In this document: positions 22,890 through 34,539 of the stretch, piece after piece | Layout of the letters: every line of letters begins with the position of its first letter | Numbering within the stretch: position 1 is the first letter of the stretch | Source: Nectonema munidae | Taxonomy: Eukaryota; Nematomorpha; Nectonematoida; Nectonematidae | Length of the DNA stretch: 64,000 bases | Reading direction: 5' to 3' | NCBI GenBank assembly: GCA_030549495.1 | Contig: JAUIRK010000567.1 | Location: forward strand, 784,501-848,500 | Translations under genes and position numbers: made by a program | Notes under the pieces: model-generated | What the model saw: only the letters and a program-made list of their open reading frames with translations | The model's database searches: none | What the model was told of the DNA's origin: nothing

Positions 22890-24010
22890 CGCATCCATGA
22901 AGCCTAATTCTGATGATAATAATTCAGAAATTGCAAAAATTAGAAAAATATATTATGAATGCTTTGAATCAGTAATACAGGAAATTTCAAAAAGGTAAAA
23001 AATGATATATTACCATGGGTGAGACTTTTTACCCAAATACACCCAAATATACCCAAATACACCCAAACAGATGAAAATAAATTTAAATATTAAAAGAATA
23101 AGTTAAATATACATAGAAGAATTATTCTCAGGATAAAACTAATATAAAATTCTATTTTTTTTAATTAAAATTGTTTATATTATAATAATAACTTAAAATA
23201 TAATAATTATTTATAAATAATAATATAATTATTTTATAATAGTAAGTTTGATAACACAAAATAATTTTTTAATTTAAATAATTACTAATATGTGTGGCCT
23301 GGCAAGAAAATGGGTGACATAAAAATATATAACAATACTCTATTACCAGCTCTCGTTCAAACTTAAATATCTATGTATCTTTTTATTTTAAGCATTTCTT
23401 TAATATTATTTTTAATTTCAAGTTCTTATTTGTAAATAAAGAGCATATTTATGTGTATTTGAGTATATTTGGGTAAAAAGTCCTACCGTATTCCCATTTT
23501 GCTTAATGAGTATTTGGAATTTTTCAGATTTGCAGATCAAAACATTTCTATTATAAATGCTATTAACTGCCTTATGCCTAGTTCAAAAGAACATTTTCTT
23601 ATGTATGAGAAAATCAAACCACTATGCACTCTTGTTGAAATAAAGACTGACGAAAATATATTATCTTCTCAGTGCTTAGTAATCTATCATTTGAATAATA
23701 CGTTTTCTATAATAATCGTTTTTAATATTTGACATAACTAGGTTATCAGAACTTTTTTGGAGAGAAAGACTTACCACCAGGAATAGAAATTTCTGATATT
23801 TTAGAAGAAGTTTATTATTATTATTATTTTATTATTTATAAAGACTGCAAAAAAACAAGATTTAGGTTCTTCTTACTCGATAATTGGAAGCATTTGACAA
23901 GGATTTTGAATTATATGATGAAATATGTAGCGTGGGAATAGGATGAGTTTGAAGATCTTTTTTATGAAATAGATGTGTCAGAAAGCAAAAAAGCCAAATC
24001 AGGTGCGAGA
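22890..24010 (+). pseudogene. Decayed hAT-like transposase fragment split by a MITE
   Basis: Before the MITE the plus strand reads SEIAKIRKIYYECFESVIQE. After it (23490-23732) a frame reads ILLNEYLEFFRFADQN, INCLMPSSKEHFLMYEKIK, then EIKTDENILSSQCL. This order (YF..x..D.VI..., then a loosely conserved helical stretch with SSQ) resembles the C-terminal half of hAT transposases. Downstream frames to 24010 are broken. The family assignment is tentative. Confidence 0.4.
23018..23487. mobile_element. MITE, about 470 bp, TIR with ACTTTTTACCCAAATA
   Basis: Left: GGTGAGACTTTTTACCCAAA followed by 10-bp repeats of TACACCCAAA. Right, read inward: GGTAGGACTTTTTACCCAAA then TATACTCAAATACAC. The interior is very AT-rich. 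No clean target duplication is visible. Confidence 0.65.
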
Positions 24011-24304
24011 TAGCTTTCCAACATTTCAATTAAATTAGTAAATAGTAAGCACAACATTAGTGGATAGTAAATATAACATAAGCAATTAAAATTATAATAT
24101 AGATGTAAGAATTGTACAAAAAAGTTTATATTATATATTTTAATTATACAAAGTAAACTAAATATATGTAATAATTATACAAAAAGTAGTTTAGTATAAG
24201 AATATATAATAAAAATTAAAGAAAAAAGACACAAAAATGAATATTTATATATATTATATATATGTATAATGGAATAAATGAAGAATTATAAGATAATAAA
24301 ATTA

Positions 24305-25877
24305 TTAGAAGGAACAAATATAACACTTTTTTAAGATACATGATTGATATTTTCTATAGACTAAATTTGATGTAATAAATGATTTAAACGTCTTAAGTGT
24401 CAAACTTTCAGTGTCCAAGTTTGATAAGTGATCATTCCAATATTTTGTGGATCTATATTTCAAAGTATTGTTAGAGCTAGGTAATCTGAGATACTCTATT
24501 GTAAACTTATACGGGTATCTAAGATTATAATAAGTTTTATCATTTTTAAAAACAATCCAATTATCAAAAATAGAGGGTAGAAGATTTCTAACAAGTTTGA
24601 AAAGAAAAATTGATAACTGAAGCTGATAGATCTCATCGATTCTTAACAATTTATACTTTTCACATAAGGTAGTAAGATCTTTGCTTTTACAACTAAAAAC
24701 TTTTTTTAAAGCTTTGTTTTGTATACATATCAATTTTTTAATGCCTGAGTATGCCCAATTAACAGCGCTGTAATAGCAGTGAGGTAAAAAAAAAGAGCTT
24801 TATAAAGCAGTAATTTTATATTAACAGAAAACTCGTTTTTATATTTATTCAATATACCCACAATCGAGTTTAGTTTTGAGCTAACTACATCAATGTGATT
24901 TCTCCACGTCAAATTTTCATTAATAAATAAACCTAGTAAATTGAAGCTTGAAACACGCTCAATTTCGCTTTTAATAGACATATCATTTTTTTGTTAGAAA
25001 AAATTATGTACTTTGTTTTTTTCCTATTAATTTTTAAATCATTTGAATTTAGCCAGCAGCACACCTGATGTAACACATCATCTACAATGTTATCATCTTT
25101 AGAAGAAAGCGAAAAAGGTGTAAGAATAGTAATATCGTCTGCAAAAAACAATATTTTATAATTTTTGTTGACATTATGAAAATCATTAACAAAAAGAGAG
25201 AAGAGAATAGGTCCCAAGATTGATCCCAGGGCAACCCCTCTGAAGCATTTAACTAATTCAGATTCACAATCATTTATTATTACCTTTTGAAATCGATTAG
25301 TTAGATACGAACTTAAGAAGGCTGTCGCTTCTTTGGAAAATCCTAAATAAGAAAGCTTCGTTATGAGAATGCTATGGGAGACGCTGTCAAAAGCTTTTGA
25401 CAGATCTATAAACAAGCCTAAAGTTTGTTGCTTATTTTCTAGGAATGATGTAACTTCATTTACAAAAAAAATGCAAGTAAGTTGTAGAATACTGAGATCT
25501 AAAACCAAACTGGTACTTATAGAGAAGATTGTATTTATCTATATAACTGATTATTTGACTAAACAGTATCTTTTCAAATATTTTTGAAAGAGTACTTATA
25601 ATACTGATTGGGCGATAATTTTCTATTTTTTTCGATTGCCTTTTTTAAAAACGGGTAGGATTTTGGAATATTTGAAGATAGTAGGAAATATATTAAATTC
25701 AAGGCAAGAATTAAAAGTAATCAATAAATATTTTTTTATATAATCAAAGATCAGTATAAGTTTATCTATAGATATTCCATATACATCATGAGATCCTTTC
25801 GATTTAATTTTCAATATTGCAAAAACAAGGTCATCATAGGTAATTCTTTCAAAATGAAACAGAGATGAGTGTTTCAC
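24305..25877 (-). pseudogene. LINE 2 reverse transcriptase and C-terminal domain
   Basis: Segments: 25877-25623 (NSCLEFNIFPTIFKYSKILP), 25508-24933 (GLFIDLSKAFDSVSHSIL, GSILGPILFSLFVNDF, and catalytic FADD in KILFFADDITIL), 24981-24730 (FNLLGLFINENLTWRNHID) and 24733-24305 (IYQLQLSIFLFKLVRNLLP, RSTKYWNDHL). The FxDD catalytic pair is intact, with Phe replacing the usual Tyr. The pieces lie in different frames, so no continuous protein exists. Confidence 0.88.
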
Positions 25878-26034
25878 TAAATAATTCTAAAACGGAGATG
25901 AAAAACTATCATTTGGTTCTTCAGATGATGAAAAAAAATCTGAAAACTTATTAACAATTACTTGTGTATCGGTTATCAAACTATCATTGTCAGCGATATT
26001 TATTTGACGATTAGCCTTTTCCTTTATCATTGAA

Positions 26035-26238
26035 TTAACAATTTTCCAAACTTTTTTTGTCCTTGGAATTATTGAAGATAATAGCGTAATAATTCTCTTT
26101 TAATTTTTTTATCATATACTTTACTTTGTTCCTTAAAAACAAAAAATTGCTTCTTATATGCAGATCTGTACTTTTAGATTTCATTTTAGTGTATAACTTA
26201 TCACGAGTTTTAATTAAATTTAAAACTTCAAAGGTCAT
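26035..26238 (-). pseudogene. LINE 2 linker between endonuclease and RT
   Basis: TRDKLYTKMKSKST, NKVKYMIKKLKENYY and a basic helical stretch, typical of the EN-RT linker of CR1/Jockey elements. Confidence 0.7.
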
Positions 26239-26404
26239 CCATTTGTTTTTTCTTTCTTTATACTTGTTTTTATATTTAGAGTTTAGTACTACTGAATTAT
26301 TCCTTATGAATTCGCTTATTTTGTTATTCTTTAGTGAGGCTAGGATTTCAGGTGATCATAATAAGCTCTCAAATAATTGTTCCAATTAAAATTACTGACT
26401 TCAT

Positions 26405-27265
26405 TTATGAATGTTTCACTAAGAAATATTTTTTTTTACTATAAAGTTTATCAGTTTTTGTATCTTCGACTGATATTAATAGTGGGTAATGGTCTGAGAT
26501 TGAAGTAGAGGAAACGTATGCGTTGTATGAAGATACCTTAAAAGGGATAAAGATATTATCAATAAGACTTTGTGATATAGGTCTAGTCGGTTGGGTTATT
26601 GAAGGATGAAAACAATTAGAAATGAGTAAATTGAAAAAGTCCTTTGTTTTTGAATCATAATCAATTTTCATCAGATCCACATTAAAATCTCCTATTATAA
26701 AACTGCTATTTTTATCTACCGTGGATATAAATTGAGAAAATTCTTCGATAAAAGACTCTACCCTTGTAGTGATAGACGGGGGACGGTATATGTTATAGAA
26801 GTACAAATTAATATTCTTTGACTTAATTTTTAATGACAAACACTCAAAAAAAGTATAATCCTTTGATTCACATATTGTCATGTTATATTTTTTATGAAGT
26901 AAAAAAGCCAGACCTGAGTGACTAATTAATTTTGCTGAGCTACTAAAGAAATTATAATTTAAAAATGAAACTTCAAAAAATGAATCATCAAGACAAGTTT
27001 CTTGAAGAGCAATCATATCAATTTCAACAGGAATGTCGTTGTTGATACGATTAACTAAAAACTCAATTTCATGTATCTTAGATTTAAAGGATTGACAATT
27101 AATGCTCATGATTATGAATCCTTGAGGTATAGAATTTATGTTTTCATAATTTATATAAGAAGATGAACATCTATGTAGATCGGATATACATCTATAGGAG
27201 GTAGTAAATGAAATGTCTATATATTTGTTGGAGGCGCTTTTATCAATTTTCATCATAAGGTTCAA
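26405..27265 (-). CDS. LINE 2 apurinic/apyrimidinic endonuclease domain (open)
   Basis: An uninterrupted frame of 286 codons. Catalytic motifs in order: IMSINCQSFKSK (Asn), MIALQETCLDDSF (Glu), YNIYRPPS (Tyr), FIIGDFNVDLM (Asp/Asn), then SISDHYPLLIS (SDH). All key residues of the EEP-type endonuclease that nicks target DNA are present. This is the best-preserved part of the element. Confidence 0.9.
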   Translation of the reverse strand: MNLMMKIDKSASNKYIDISFTTSYRCISDLHRCSSSYINYENINSIPQGFIIMSINCQSFKSKIHEIEFLVNRINNDIPVEIDMIALQETCLDDSFFEVSFLNYNFFSSSAKLISHSGLAFLLHKKYNMTICESKDYTFFECLSLKIKSKNINLYFYNIYRPPSITTRVESFIEEFSQFISTVDKNSSFIIGDFNVDLMKIDYDSKTKDFFNLLISNCFHPSITQPTRPISQSLIDNIFIPFKVSSYNAYVSSTSISDHYPLLISVEDTKTDKLYSKKKYFLVKHS

Positions 27266-27355
27266 ACTTAATAATATTTATTTCTTTTATAATAAGTGGA
27301 CATGATTTACTGAAAGCACAGTGATTAAAATTGGTATATCCTTTATTTATACAGT

Positions 27356-28444
27356 TTATACACTTATATTCATCAGGTGATGTTTTCTTAATACAAGCGT
27401 TATTTCATGACCCTTCGAACAGAAGCTACACTTAGGATTATTTACGGTCCTACATTTTGATTTGGTATGGCCGACCTTAAAGCAAGATGAACACTGCTTT
27501 ATAGAATAAAAATCAGTCAAACTAAATATACGAGTCATACAATATTTCGTAAAATTTTATTTTTTGAGCAGAATTTGAGGAGTCCACAACGAGAACCCAA
27601 TCCGGAGATTGCAAGCAGCAAGACCATGCAGCCGCGTCACGACTCATCGCGTGCTATAGCGCATTTTCAAATCCCCTAATTAAGTTTGGAATAAATCAAA
27701 AAATTTTCAAAGATGAGCAGGCTCATATTCAATATCACCCTGCTAAGAGGAGGTCAGAGTTTTATGTCATTCTTTTAGCTTCAAGCTTGCATATTGGGCG
27801 TGTGCACACATTGTTACAACACGCATTAAGCTGGCAGCTTACACATTGTTTTATAGTTATTAAATTTGATTGATTACTTATGTTATTAATCACATGCCAA
27901 CTGTAAAGATTTTTATAAAAAAAATGAATATCACCGCTGAATTCAGCATGCTTGAAAATGGGTGTATATGTGTTGGTTGGAAGACTTTATAATCAGAATT
28001 TTCGCCTATTTTATTTATTGCAAGGTTACAATTTACTTTATCCGAAAAGTTTAGTTTAAAAATTTTCCCTCTTCTGGTTATCTATGAGATTTGAACTTTA
28101 TCAAACAAACCATTTGTCTTTTTTTCCAAACTACTAATAGATTGAATGGAATCATTCTCTGATTTTAAAAATAGGGTATTTCTATTGTTAATTAATGGTT
28201 GAGAAAAAGCATTAGCATATGTATTATTTATTTTATTCTCAGTTTTAGTTATATTATCTATTTTAGATTCAATTATATTAAGTTTTTCAGCGATATAATT
28301 TTTCTCTTCTATTTTTTCAATCAGACTTTCTAATTCAGCTTTTATATCTTTTTTAGAAAGAGTTTCGACTTTACCTATTAAGTTTTTAATGTTATTTTTT
28401 AGGATACCAAAATTAACATCAAACTGCATTTTCAAATATACCAA
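27356..28444 (-). pseudogene. LINE 2 ORF1 (coiled coil and zinc knuckles), interrupted
   Basis: 28444-28082 encodes a Lys/Glu-rich helical segment (LESLIEKIEEKNYIAEKLN), probably a coiled coil. 27538-27356 carries CSSCFKVGHTKSKC and CSFCSKGHE, gag-type CCHC knuckles. Between them, coding similarity (KLNFSDKVNCNLAINKI near 28050-27990) stops at an inserted sequence. Confidence 0.75.
27550..27985. mobile_element. Insert inside LINE 2 ORF1
   Basis: About 430 bp that breaks ORF1. Its right part (27905-27981, ending CTTGAAAATGGGTGTATATG) matches the arm of the long-TIR element at 42299-42978. The left part (27570-27680) is locally GC-richer, and its end does not show the same arm. Confidence 0.5.
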
Positions 28445-28787
28445 TAAAAAGAAGATAATAATATAAATGAATAAGAAATTATAAAAATTAAAGGATATAA
28501 ATTAAATATTTAAATAGTAAAAATGTGTTTTAAAATCAACTTAATATATAAAATTAAAGCTAATTAAATTTTTATGGGATTTATGAAGTTTTCCTAATTT
28601 CTTACAATATTATTTTCCTAGCCGCCATTAATCATGTTATTAATATATTTGATAGGTAGGTAGGTAGGTGGATTTCAAAGCACTTTCCAGCGTGAGCTGA
28701 TATGCTCGCGTAAGCTTGAGAGTTGGTTAAGGAAGATGCAGATGTTGGTAGAGATAGGTTGTCCTAAAAGTAGAAGAGAAAAGCAGA

Positions 28788-31700
28788 TTAGTTTGTTATA
28801 GGGTTATCGACGGTGGTGAGAGTTGTTTCAATGGTGTCAATGATGGTTGCTAGGGATTTTAGTAGTGTTGGGTGTAACAGAAGATCTGAGAGTGTTGTTG
28901 GAGATCTGTTAAGTAAAGAAAGGCAGCGAAATAGAAGATCTTGGCGATGATAAGAGAAGAATTGACATGTGAATATGAGGTGGTATGGCGTTTCTATTGT
29001 GTCGCATCCGAAACGACAGTATGGATTTTCGCTTACTTTAATTCGGAAAAGATATGCTTTGCATGGGCAATGGCCTGATAGCCAACGAATGGTTGAACGA
29101 GGTGGTGTAAATTTTTTGTTTTTGAAAGTTGTGTGAATTGTGCTGATGTGTGGTAAAGAGGAGATTAGTGCATTTTGAGATGAAGATATGGAAATTTGTC
29201 ATTCTTCTAGAGTGGATAAGTGAATGTGTGTTAGAAAGGTTTTGAGCGGTAGGGAGTTGAGAGGAATGTGGGAGGTTAGGTGTAAGTTTGAGGCTAAGTA
29301 GTCTACGAGGGAGTTTTCTGGTATGTTTAGATGAGCAGGGCACCAACATAGGTGTATGTGGAAATGTTTTGTAAGATTGATTAGGGAGGAGGCGAGTTGA
29401 AAGGAGGGAAATGGGATGTTGTGTGATAGAGAGAGATCGTGGATTATGTTTTGTGCATCGGTATAGAAATGGATGGTAGTAAAGTGGGGAAGGAAGTGGT
29501 TAATGTTGTTAGTGATCGTAGTGCAGGCGTGTAAAAGGCTAAAGATTTCGCATTCGAGGATTGAGAGTAGAGGATTTAATTGGGATCGATGGGTGTAAAA
29601 GGGGCTAGTGGAAGAGCCTTTGAAGAAGGCGTAAGCAAAGGAGGTACTTAGGGACTTCTTTGAGGCGTCTGTGAAGATGCGTAGGGAGGTTGGTGAAGAA
29701 GTAGAGCGAAGGTATGAAATTGATTGTTTTGCAAAAAATTTGTTTTTGCATATGGATGTTTTGAGAGGGTTTTGTGCAGATGGGTGAGTTAAAAGAGATG
29801 GGTGTATCGAGGGATGAACTAGGTAGTTAGCAATATTTGGAGCGTATTTTGCTAATAGATGTGAGTAGAAAGAATAGGATGGAGTATTGTGGTGGGGTGT
29901 AATCGGATGAAATGGGGGAATTAAGTTGTTGTATGTCAAGATGAAGCGCTTAATAATAGTTTTTTTAAGTTGAAGTTGTAATGGTAGGGTGTTAGTTAGA
30001 ATTTCTAGGCATTGTGTGGAAGTAGTACGATATGCGTTGGTGATGCAAAGTAGACAGAGACGGTGTATCTTGTTAAGAAAATGTATGGTTGTGGGGTGTT
30101 TTAAGGAGATGACCCAGGAAAGAATTCCGTATTGAATTACTGGTAGGATTAAGGATATGTATATGTATTTAGTGTGTTTGGGACTGAGGCCCCATTTATA
30201 AGAGATAGCGCTTTTAAGTGAAAAAAGGGTGACTGAGAGTTTTTGGTATATTTTTTTAAAGTGTATTGAAAATTTTAGGTTGGACTGAAGGTTTAGTCCT
30301 AGATATTTGATAGTCTTTGATGCAGTTATAGAAGTAGAGTTATTTAAATGAAGAGGTAAATGTTCTATGCGTCTGTGTGTAAAGTGAATGAGGTTTGTTT
30401 TGCTGAAGTTAAAGAATATCTTATGTGTGTTTGCTCTTTCTTGTAGCCTTAGTAGAAATGAAGAGGCTTTGGTGAGGTTTTCTTGTTGAGAGTTACTGGT
30501 GAAGGTGAATAATATGTCGTCTGAAAAACATTGGGAGAAATCAGTGTTGGTGTGGATTAGATCGAGAAGCGGGTCTATGAGAACTAGCCAGAGGATATCA
30601 GAAAGACATCCTCCTTGGGGAGTCGAGAGGGTTAGCTTATGGATGCAAAGGGAAGCGCGATGTCGGAAAATGAGACAGCGGTTTGAAAGGTATGAGCTTA
30701 TAAATTTGATGATGTAAGGAGGAAATGATTTGTGTGCAAGGTTAGTGATGATGGCAGGATGCCAGGCTGAGTTGAAAGCGTTGTTTATGTCTAAGAAAAT
30801 TGTAGAAGAAATTTTCTGAGTAGAAAGAGAAGAGTCAAGGTAGGTGGTTAGACGCGATAGTGCTGTTTCCGTATTTTTGTTGGGAAGGTATGCAAATTGC
30901 GTCTGATGAATGAGGTTACGGGATAGGATGTAGTGGACTAGACGTTTGCGAATGATTTTTTCGAAAAGTTTGCCTAGTATGGGTAGTAGAGTGATTGGTC
31001 GCCAATTTTGAATGAGGCTTGAATCTTTATTGGGTTTAGGAGTGAGTATGAGTTTGCCGATTTTCCAAACGTTGGGGAAATGTGAATGAGTAAGGCATGC
31101 ATTGAAAATAAGGAGTAAATGTTTGTTTAGAATGTGTATTGATTTTTTAATATGTTTGGGTGAGATATGGTCGTAGCTAGATGAGGCATTTGTTTTAAGA
31201 GCGTTTACTGCTATGTTTAATTCATTTAGTGTGATTGGAGGAAAAATGTTTTGGATAGAGTGAATGATGTTTTTAGAGTGTTCTCGAATTGTGTGGTGAA
31301 AGGGGAGATCAGAAGAGGGAGAGTCGGGGGGAAAGATTGTCGATAGAAATGGAGGGTTGTAGTGTGTGGTATGATCGGATGAGCAGGGAAGTATTGTTTC
31401 GGGAAGAATAGAAGGTTTTTTCTTTTTAGTTAGTCTATTGATGATGTTCCATGGGTTGTTTGAGTGTTGGCTGGTGAATTTTACCCATGAGTTCTTTTTA
31501 GCTTGAAGTATTGCCTGTTTGTATTTTTTTTTAACAGTAGAATGGATTGAGATGATTAAGGGAGTAGGAGATTTTCGTAGGGTTTTAATAATTCGTTTTA
31601 GATTGTTTTTTATTGCATTCAACTCGGGTGTCCAGAAATAGGCATGTTTTCTTTTAGGAAATGGGTTGATAGGATTGGAGGATAAGATGGAATGTGAGAC

Positions 31701-32427
31701 ATGGTCATTGAGAGATAGTGCTGCTTTATCGATGTAAGTGGGAGAGGAGAGGGATGTTGATGTAGGGAGTGGGTTGTTGAGAATGCTGAGATATGTAAGC
31801 CAGTGAGTGGTGTTCTTTTTTATAATGTTGTTATAGTTTTTGATGGTTGTAGTGTTTATGTGAAGTTGAAATGTTATGAAGGCGTGATAATAAGGATGCT
31901 TTGCGTTGGTATGTAGGGTTTTTAGATTTGTCAGCGAGATATAGGTTGTTTGAACATAAGAAATTGATGACTTGTTGTCCTCGTGGGTTTTCTTTGTGGT
32001 CCCAGATGTGTGATCGAGCGTTGCAATCAGTTGAGATAATTAAATGATATGTAGACGGGAGTGTGGATGTTGCAAGTGTTAGTGATTGGGAGAAATCAGA
32101 GGGGATGGCTATTGGGTGTGAGGGAGGAGAGTAAAGAGTTGCAAAAAGAAGAGGGTGAGGTTTGGTGTGAACAAGAACAAAGTAAAAATTGTTGGAAGAG
32201 AATCGTGGTAATGGTGTGTGGTGAACGGTTGATTTTATGTAGATGCATGCTGAATAACAGGATAAAGGTGACGTGTGATATAGTAAATAATTTGGTATAA
32301 TAGAAGAGAGGTTTGGATATGGTTCGTTAATAGATATTACATCAAAAAAGTTTGAAATTAGAATGTTATATAGGTTTGTCCAAGCGGCATTAGAGTGGTT
32401 GAGGTTAATGTGGAGAAAATTTAGCAT
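28788..32427 (-). pseudogene. LINE 1 ORF2: endonuclease, reverse transcriptase, RNase H
   Basis: 32427-31905: endonuclease with HINLNHSNAAWTNL, VISINEPY, STDCNARSHIWD. The coding then jumps from NPTYQRK to HPYYHAFITF, losing the SDH-proximal part and shifting frame. 31860-29199: RT with TPQGGCLSDILWLVLIDPLL and catalytic FSDD (QCFSDDILFTF), then RNase H with FTDASKK, ECEIFSLL, HFYTDAQNI and WCPAHLNIPENSLVDYLAS (D-E-D-D set). A TGA at 29201-29199 stands after TLEE where a Trp codon is likely. The same frame continues to TAA at 28790-28788 with WLSGHCPCKAYLFRIKVS, CRFGCDTIETPYHILIF, the usual C-terminal CxxxC..H..C segment. Confidence 0.92.
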
Positions 32428-33496
32428 AGGAATTTGCTTATTAGAAGGTTATGTTGATTTTGGATGTGTTGTGTGTGTTTAATTTGGAATTCGCAATGTT
32501 TGGATGTAGCGTTGTGGTGATTGTGATAATTAAAGCATGAGAGTTTTGTGAAATCATTTTTGAAGATGCATTCCGATATAGAGTGGCCTCGATTTCCGCA
32601 GTGATCGCAATTTGGTGATGCAGCTTTGCATTTGTTCGTTGAGTGATTGTGTTTTAGACAATTCTGACATTGGCGATGTAATGGTTTTGCTAAGGTTAGA
32701 GTGAGAATGTGATGGTCAACAAAGAGTATAGGAGATTTAAGTAGATGTTTAAAAATGTTAGGGTTGCTAGGTTCTAATATAGCACTATAAGAGAAGGTTC
32801 CTGTGTTACCGGCTTGGCGTACTGTATTAAGGGTGCCAATATTTTTTAGGTTTAAGTTTTGGTTAGCAATGATTTCGGAGAGAGAAGAAAGTGGTGTGGT
32901 TATAGGTATGCTTCTAAGTAGGAAACGGGGTTTGAGGATAGGTAAATCTTCGGATTTAATGCCGTTATTGTGGAGAGTTTGATGTGCTAGCGCTTTTTCT
33001 TCAGGTTTAGAGAATTGGAAATAAATAGTGCCACTATTTGAAGACCGTGTATTAGAGATGGTAAGAGTGTTTTTATTGGTTTCTAAGTTGTTGACTATTT
33101 TTTGTCTGAAGGCAGCTTTCTCGGCTTTAGAGTCAGAGGGAGTAGGGGGGCTATTTTTAGAGTAAGCTCACTATTTAGAGATGACTTAGACTTAGGTGGA
33201 GAGGATTTTTGTCTATCCTGAATGTTGTTGGATAAGCTAGGTATGGTTATGGATGAGACTTGTGCGTATGTAGATAATGAAGGGCAAGGTGGAGTATGTG
33301 GGTGGTGAGTATGAGAGAGTTGTTCAATTTTGTTGGAGTGAGCAAGAGTTACTTCATATTTTAGATTATTAAGGAGGGTAAGGTCTTCTGCATTTAGAGA
33401 GGAATTTGCTATGAATTCGTTGAAGAGATTTGCTATTAATTGGGTAGAGGTAAGGTTAGGGGTATCATCGTGACGTGCACGTTTTGGGTTAGACAT
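32421..33496 (-). pseudogene. LINE 1 ORF1 (gag-like, zinc knuckles)
   Basis: It starts MSNPKRARHDDTPN at 33496. After ELTLK (about 33158) a one-base shift moves the frame to SPPTPSDSKAEKAAFRQK, and it then stays open to TAA at 32423-32421. Knuckles: CQNCLKHNHSTNKC and CDHCGNRGHSISEC are intact. The third reads CFNYHNHHNATSKHC, with Tyr in place of the second Cys. The stop overlaps the ORF2 start (ATGCTAA). Confidence 0.88.
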
Positions 33497-33699
33497 GTAA
33501 AATAAGTGTGAGAGAGTGATATGGTATAAAGATAAAAATTTTAACTCTAATTAGTAAAGGTATAATTAATAAGAGGTCCTGTTTGTAGATATTTCTCTAG
33601 GAGTAAATAATATTCGCCATTTTTAAAGATTGAGAGTGTTGTTGGGAAAAAAAAGGGGAATTAATGTATATATTTGATAAGAGTTTCAAAAAAAAAAAA

Positions 33700-34039
33700 A
33701 AAAAAAGATATTTTAAAGGAATTATATCCCATCAAGTCCGCCTGTAATGAGATCTTTCCTTTGTATATTGGTAATTATGATATTTTTACTAAAATATTAT
33801 TTACTTTACAGTATATTTTTAAGCTGCTTTAACAATAGGCATCAGCACAGCGTCGTGTGAAAGAAGTTTTTTAACACTTAAAAGAGTTTTCACTTCTTCA
33901 CGACAGTCGATGCTAAGTGAGAGAAAAGAAAACTTGATAATTCTTTCTCAAGGGAAAAAACTCACTAAGAAAGTTACATTTGATGATTTCCTAAAGAATT
34001 TTAACAAAAAACTAAGAAGACTAACGTTAACTGTTTGAA
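33700..34039 (+). pseudogene. hAT transposase C-terminal fragment
   Basis: 33828-34039 reads ALTIGISTASCERSFLTLKR, then FTSSRQSMLSERKENLIIL and a basic tail ending in TGA. This is the hAT dimerisation domain (STAxxERSFSxLK). TTTACTTTACAG just upstream could be an old splice acceptor. The bases before it match the MITE at 41776. Confidence 0.8.
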
Positions 34040-34539
34040 CATGGAATATTAACTTATTCACAATTTTTTAATAAAATGATTCTTTAATTTTTGTTTCTCA
34101 AAGATAGTTTTCAAATGATTTTCTATATCTATTTTTTGAAAGAATGTGACCGACATGCAAATAACAATAGCCTCTTGATGTTGATTTCAAGCTGTTCGAA
34201 GCCATATAAAGATAAAAGATTTCAAATTTGAAATGGAGTGTTAGAACTGTTAGAGCCCATCATCATAGAATTCTCACAAAACTTCAAACACAAATCTCTG
34301 ATAAAATATTTTCTGCCTCCTTTTTTAGTGCTTGGGAATTTGTTAGGACAACTTTTAGATATTACCCACCTATTGTGAGAGGCAATATCTAAGTAGTTTG
34401 CAAAAACTGAAACTATCTATTTTCTAGACGTTCTATAAGATGTATAAGATCTAAGTATCTGATTTGTTGTGTCTACAATAAATTTTGTATTGATTGTATA
34501 ACACTATTGTTTCTGGTTTGCGTTTCCTTTCAATTAAAT

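Larger units (their letters stand above)
24300..28444 (-). mobile_element. LINE 2: CR1/Jockey-like non-LTR retrotransposon, inactive
   Basis: On the minus strand it has a coiled-coil ORF1 start (28444-28082), CCHC knuckles (27538-27356), an endonuclease (27265-26405), an RT in several frames (26238-24933) and the C-terminal domain (24981-24305). The order and motifs are those of CR1/L2/Jockey-group LINEs. At least four frame changes lie in the RT half, and ORF1 is interrupted by a foreign insert at about 27550-27985. The 5' end was not found beyond 28444. The 3' end is near 24300, in AT-rich sequence. Confidence 0.88.
28650..33500 (-). mobile_element. LINE 1: nearly full-length R1/LOA/I-type LINE with RNase H
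   Basis: Two overlapping reading frames (33496-32421 and 32427-28788) occupy a block whose plus strand is conspicuously G/T-rich. It ends at the 3' side in a CCTA microsatellite (28652-28672 in sense CCTACCTACCTACCTATC). It has three CCHC knuckles, endonuclease, RT, RNase H and a terminal zinc-finger-like segment. Lesions seen: one single-base shift in ORF1, an internal deletion with frame change in the endonuclease, and one TGA late in ORF2. That is few for this window, so it is among the younger elements here. Confidence 0.93.

Noticed and set aside
22990-23060. CRISPR-like array of short repeats
   Set aside because: 10-bp direct repeats without spacers at a MITE end in a eukaryotic genome.
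24730-24981. Small separate gene candidate
   Set aside because: It is the thumb region of LINE 2 reverse transcriptase in another frame.
30499-30717. Plus-strand frame inside LINE 1
   Set aside because: Antisense shadow of the reverse transcriptase.
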